Part shown: positions 5,950 to 6,846 of the stretch, one piece after another
How the letters are laid out: each line of letters opens with the position of its first letter
Numbering within the stretch: position 1 is the first letter of the stretch
Assembly: GCA_030593785.1 (NCBI GenBank)
Contig: JAUVGM010000126.1
Coordinates: 1 to 6,846, forward strand
Source of the DNA: Gammaproteobacteria bacterium
GTDB taxonomy: Bacteria; Pseudomonadota; Gammaproteobacteria; UBA6429; Thiohalophilaceae
DNA length: 6,846 nt
Reading direction: 5' to 3'
Notes under the pieces: model-generated
Seen by the model: only the letters and a program-made list of their open reading frames with translations
Told to the model about the DNA's origin: nothing
Database searches by the model: none
Position numbers and translations under genes: made by a program

Positions 5950-6639
5950 ATGGCTAAACAAAAGATATTGATGGTTTTAACTTCACATTCAAAGCTTGGT
6001 GACACAGGTGAAAAAACAGGTTTTTGGGTAGAAGAATTTGCAGCACCCTATTACGTATTTTTGGATGCAGGGGCTGACATCACACTGGCGTCACCAGAAG
6101 GTGGCCAACCTCCGATTGATCCTAAAAGTGAACAGCCCGACTTTCAGACCGATGCAACACATCGATTTGATGATGATAAGGCCGCGCAAGCCAAGTTAGC
6201 GGAGACGGTGAAATTGGATGAGATTAATGCCACTGACTATGATGCCGTATTTTACCCGGGAGGTCATGGACCACTTTGGGATCTGACGGACAACACGACA
6301 TCAATTACGTTAATAGAAGCATTCTTGAAAGAAGAAAAACCTGTTGCGGCAGTCTGTCATGCATGCGCTGCTTTGTTAAATGTGAATGACAGTGCGGGTG
6401 ATCCAATTGTTAAAGGTCGCGCAGTAACCGGATTCAGTAACACAGAAGAAGATGCCGTACAGCTAACAAATGTTGTGCCTTTCTTGTTAGAAGATGAGCT
6501 GGTTAAGAAAGGCGGTGATTACCAGAAAGTTGATGACTGGAATGTATTAGCGCTGCAAGACGGTTTAGTTATCACGGGTCAAAATCCTGCCAGCTCAGGT
6601 GCAGCCGCTGAAAAAGTGATAGCTCACTTAAACAAGTAA
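5950..6639 (+). CDS. Hsp31/DJ-1-type class I glutamine amidotransferase-like protein
   Basis: The 229-residue protein is a complete DJ-1/PfpI-superfamily member of the Hsp31 type. Members of this clade act as glutathione-independent glyoxalases (methylglyoxal to lactate) and as stress chaperones or deglycases; the activity here is inferred. The strand MAKQKILMVLTSHS leads to KTGFWVEEFAAP, whose Glu29 aligns with the catalytic glutamate of yeast Hsp31. YPGGHGPLWDL (102-112) is the typical glycine-rich loop. The nucleophile elbow VAAVCHACAALL places Cys136 and His137, with an extra Cys139 where many relatives have Gly-Pro. TGFSNTEEDAV (160-170) and VITGQNPASSGAAA (207-220) complete the Hsp31 pattern. 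No signal peptide is present, so it is cytoplasmic. It has its own promoter, is divergent from DUF808, and stands alone. Confidence 0.88.
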   Translation: MAKQKILMVLTSHSKLGDTGEKTGFWVEEFAAPYYVFLDAGADITLASPEGGQPPIDPKSEQPDFQTDATHRFDDDKAAQAKLAETVKLDEINATDYDAVFYPGGHGPLWDLTDNTTSITLIEAFLKEEKPVAAVCHACAALLNVNDSAGDPIVKGRAVTGFSNTEEDAVQLTNVVPFLLEDELVKKGGDYQKVDDWNVLALQDGLVITGQNPASSGAAAEKVIAHLNK

Positions 6640-6650
6640 GTAAAACGATA

Positions 6651-6677
6651 GAGCCTCTTCTCATTTGGAGGGGCCTC
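6651..6677 (+). terminator. Possible weak terminator hairpin after the Hsp31-like gene
   Basis: GAGCCTCTT and GGAGGGGCCTC can pair, with one bulged C and two G-T wobbles, around a CTCATTT loop 12 bases after the stop codon. The position suits a terminator, but no U-tract follows, so function is doubtful. Confidence 0.3.
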
Positions 6678-6680
6678 ATC

Positions 6681-6722
6681 TAACTGCGAGATCATCAAGT
6701 AGTGCGAAGAGATCGCTGCCAT
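6681..6722 (-). pseudogene. Decayed 5' fragment of a second DUF808 (yedI-like) gene
   Basis: Read on the minus strand, ATG at 6722 begins a sequence nearly identical to the start of the intact DUF808 gene at 5709, including its upstream AATAAAGGATAA ribosome region. A one-base deletion after the third codon breaks the frame. Allowing for it, the peptide reads LFALLDDLAVR and then meets a stop, where the intact protein reads LLALLDDVAML. No further DUF808 sequence follows, so this is a remnant and not a functional gene. The LDDLAV ending also matches residues 36-40 of the intact protein (DDLAV), suggesting an internal deletion. Confidence 0.75.
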
Positions 6723-6740
6723 GGGTTATCCTTTATTGAG
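6685..6740. repeat. Direct repeat, copy 2 (duplicate of the DUF808 start region)
   Basis: This is the second copy of the repeat at 5671-5727, in the same orientation, about 1013 bases away. The longest shared tracts are ATCATCAAGTAGTGC and TTATCCTTTATTGAG. Beyond 6740 the similarity to the upstream region of DUF808 fades quickly. Confidence 0.8.
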
Positions 6741-6846
6741 ATCATTGTTGGATATCATTTCTATTATCTCAAAGATCTCTAACTTCAATTATTCCCAATG
6801 AATAGCTACGGGCTTCCTGGTCGAAAGTAAGGTAAAATTATCTTTC
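6741..6846. other. Non-coding right edge with no recognised feature
   Basis: AT-rich sequence without a convincing reading frame, hairpin or promoter on either strand. Short open stretches on the minus strand have no start codon and no recognisable family. Confidence 0.4.

Noticed and set aside
6741..6846. Short minus-strand open stretch reading FDQEARSYSLGIIEVRDL as a gene remnant
   Set aside because: No start codon, stops on both sides within about 25 codons, and no confident family match; it may be chance.

Overview
The window is AT-rich and gene-dense. It has Shine-Dalgarno-type start sites, tightly packed operons, a DUF808/YedI homologue close to the enterobacterial type, and an outer-membrane-style protein ending in Phe. 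This points to a low-to-mid GC Gram-negative bacterium, most likely a gammaproteobacterium. The species cannot be named from the sequence. No rRNA, tRNA, CRISPR array or complete mobile element is visible.

Layout. (1) 1-129, minus strand: the 5' end of a spermidine-synthase-like methyltransferase gene that runs off the left edge. (2) 271-1287, plus: a membrane-bound AraC-family regulator with about seven N-terminal helices and a C-terminal AraC DNA-binding domain. (3) 1435-3726, plus: a compact three-gene operon with 3-bp gaps, encoding a DUF2269 four-helix membrane protein, an atypical SDR fused to a DoxX-like membrane domain, and a DUF4166 protein. Two inverted repeats lie in its leader. 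(4) 3744-3785: a perfect 12-bp hairpin between convergent transcription units, with its best U-tract on the minus strand and a REP-like GGGGTCGGAGT core. (5) 3804-5709, minus: a probable two-gene unit of a DUF808/YedI inner-membrane protein followed by an unrecognised secreted or outer-membrane protein that carries an unexpected internal hydrophobic helix. (6) 5950-6639, plus: an Hsp31/DJ-1-type glyoxalase/chaperone-like protein with a good sigma70 promoter. (7) 6640-6846: a non-coding tail holding a decayed copy of the 5' end of the DUF808 gene.

How the genes may work together. The AraC regulator plausibly senses something at the inner membrane and controls the adjacent DUF2269/SDR-DoxX/DUF4166 operon. 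That operon looks like a membrane-associated redox, lipid or envelope module of unknown role; this is inference from adjacency and shared membrane character. The Hsp31-like gene is flanked by direct repeats of the DUF808 start region (about 57 bp, roughly 1 kb apart), which suggests a past duplication or insertion followed by loss of the second DUF808 copy. The most interesting points are this duplication scar, the membrane-tethered regulator with its uncharacterised operon, the REP-like terminator, and the secreted protein of mixed helix and barrel character.
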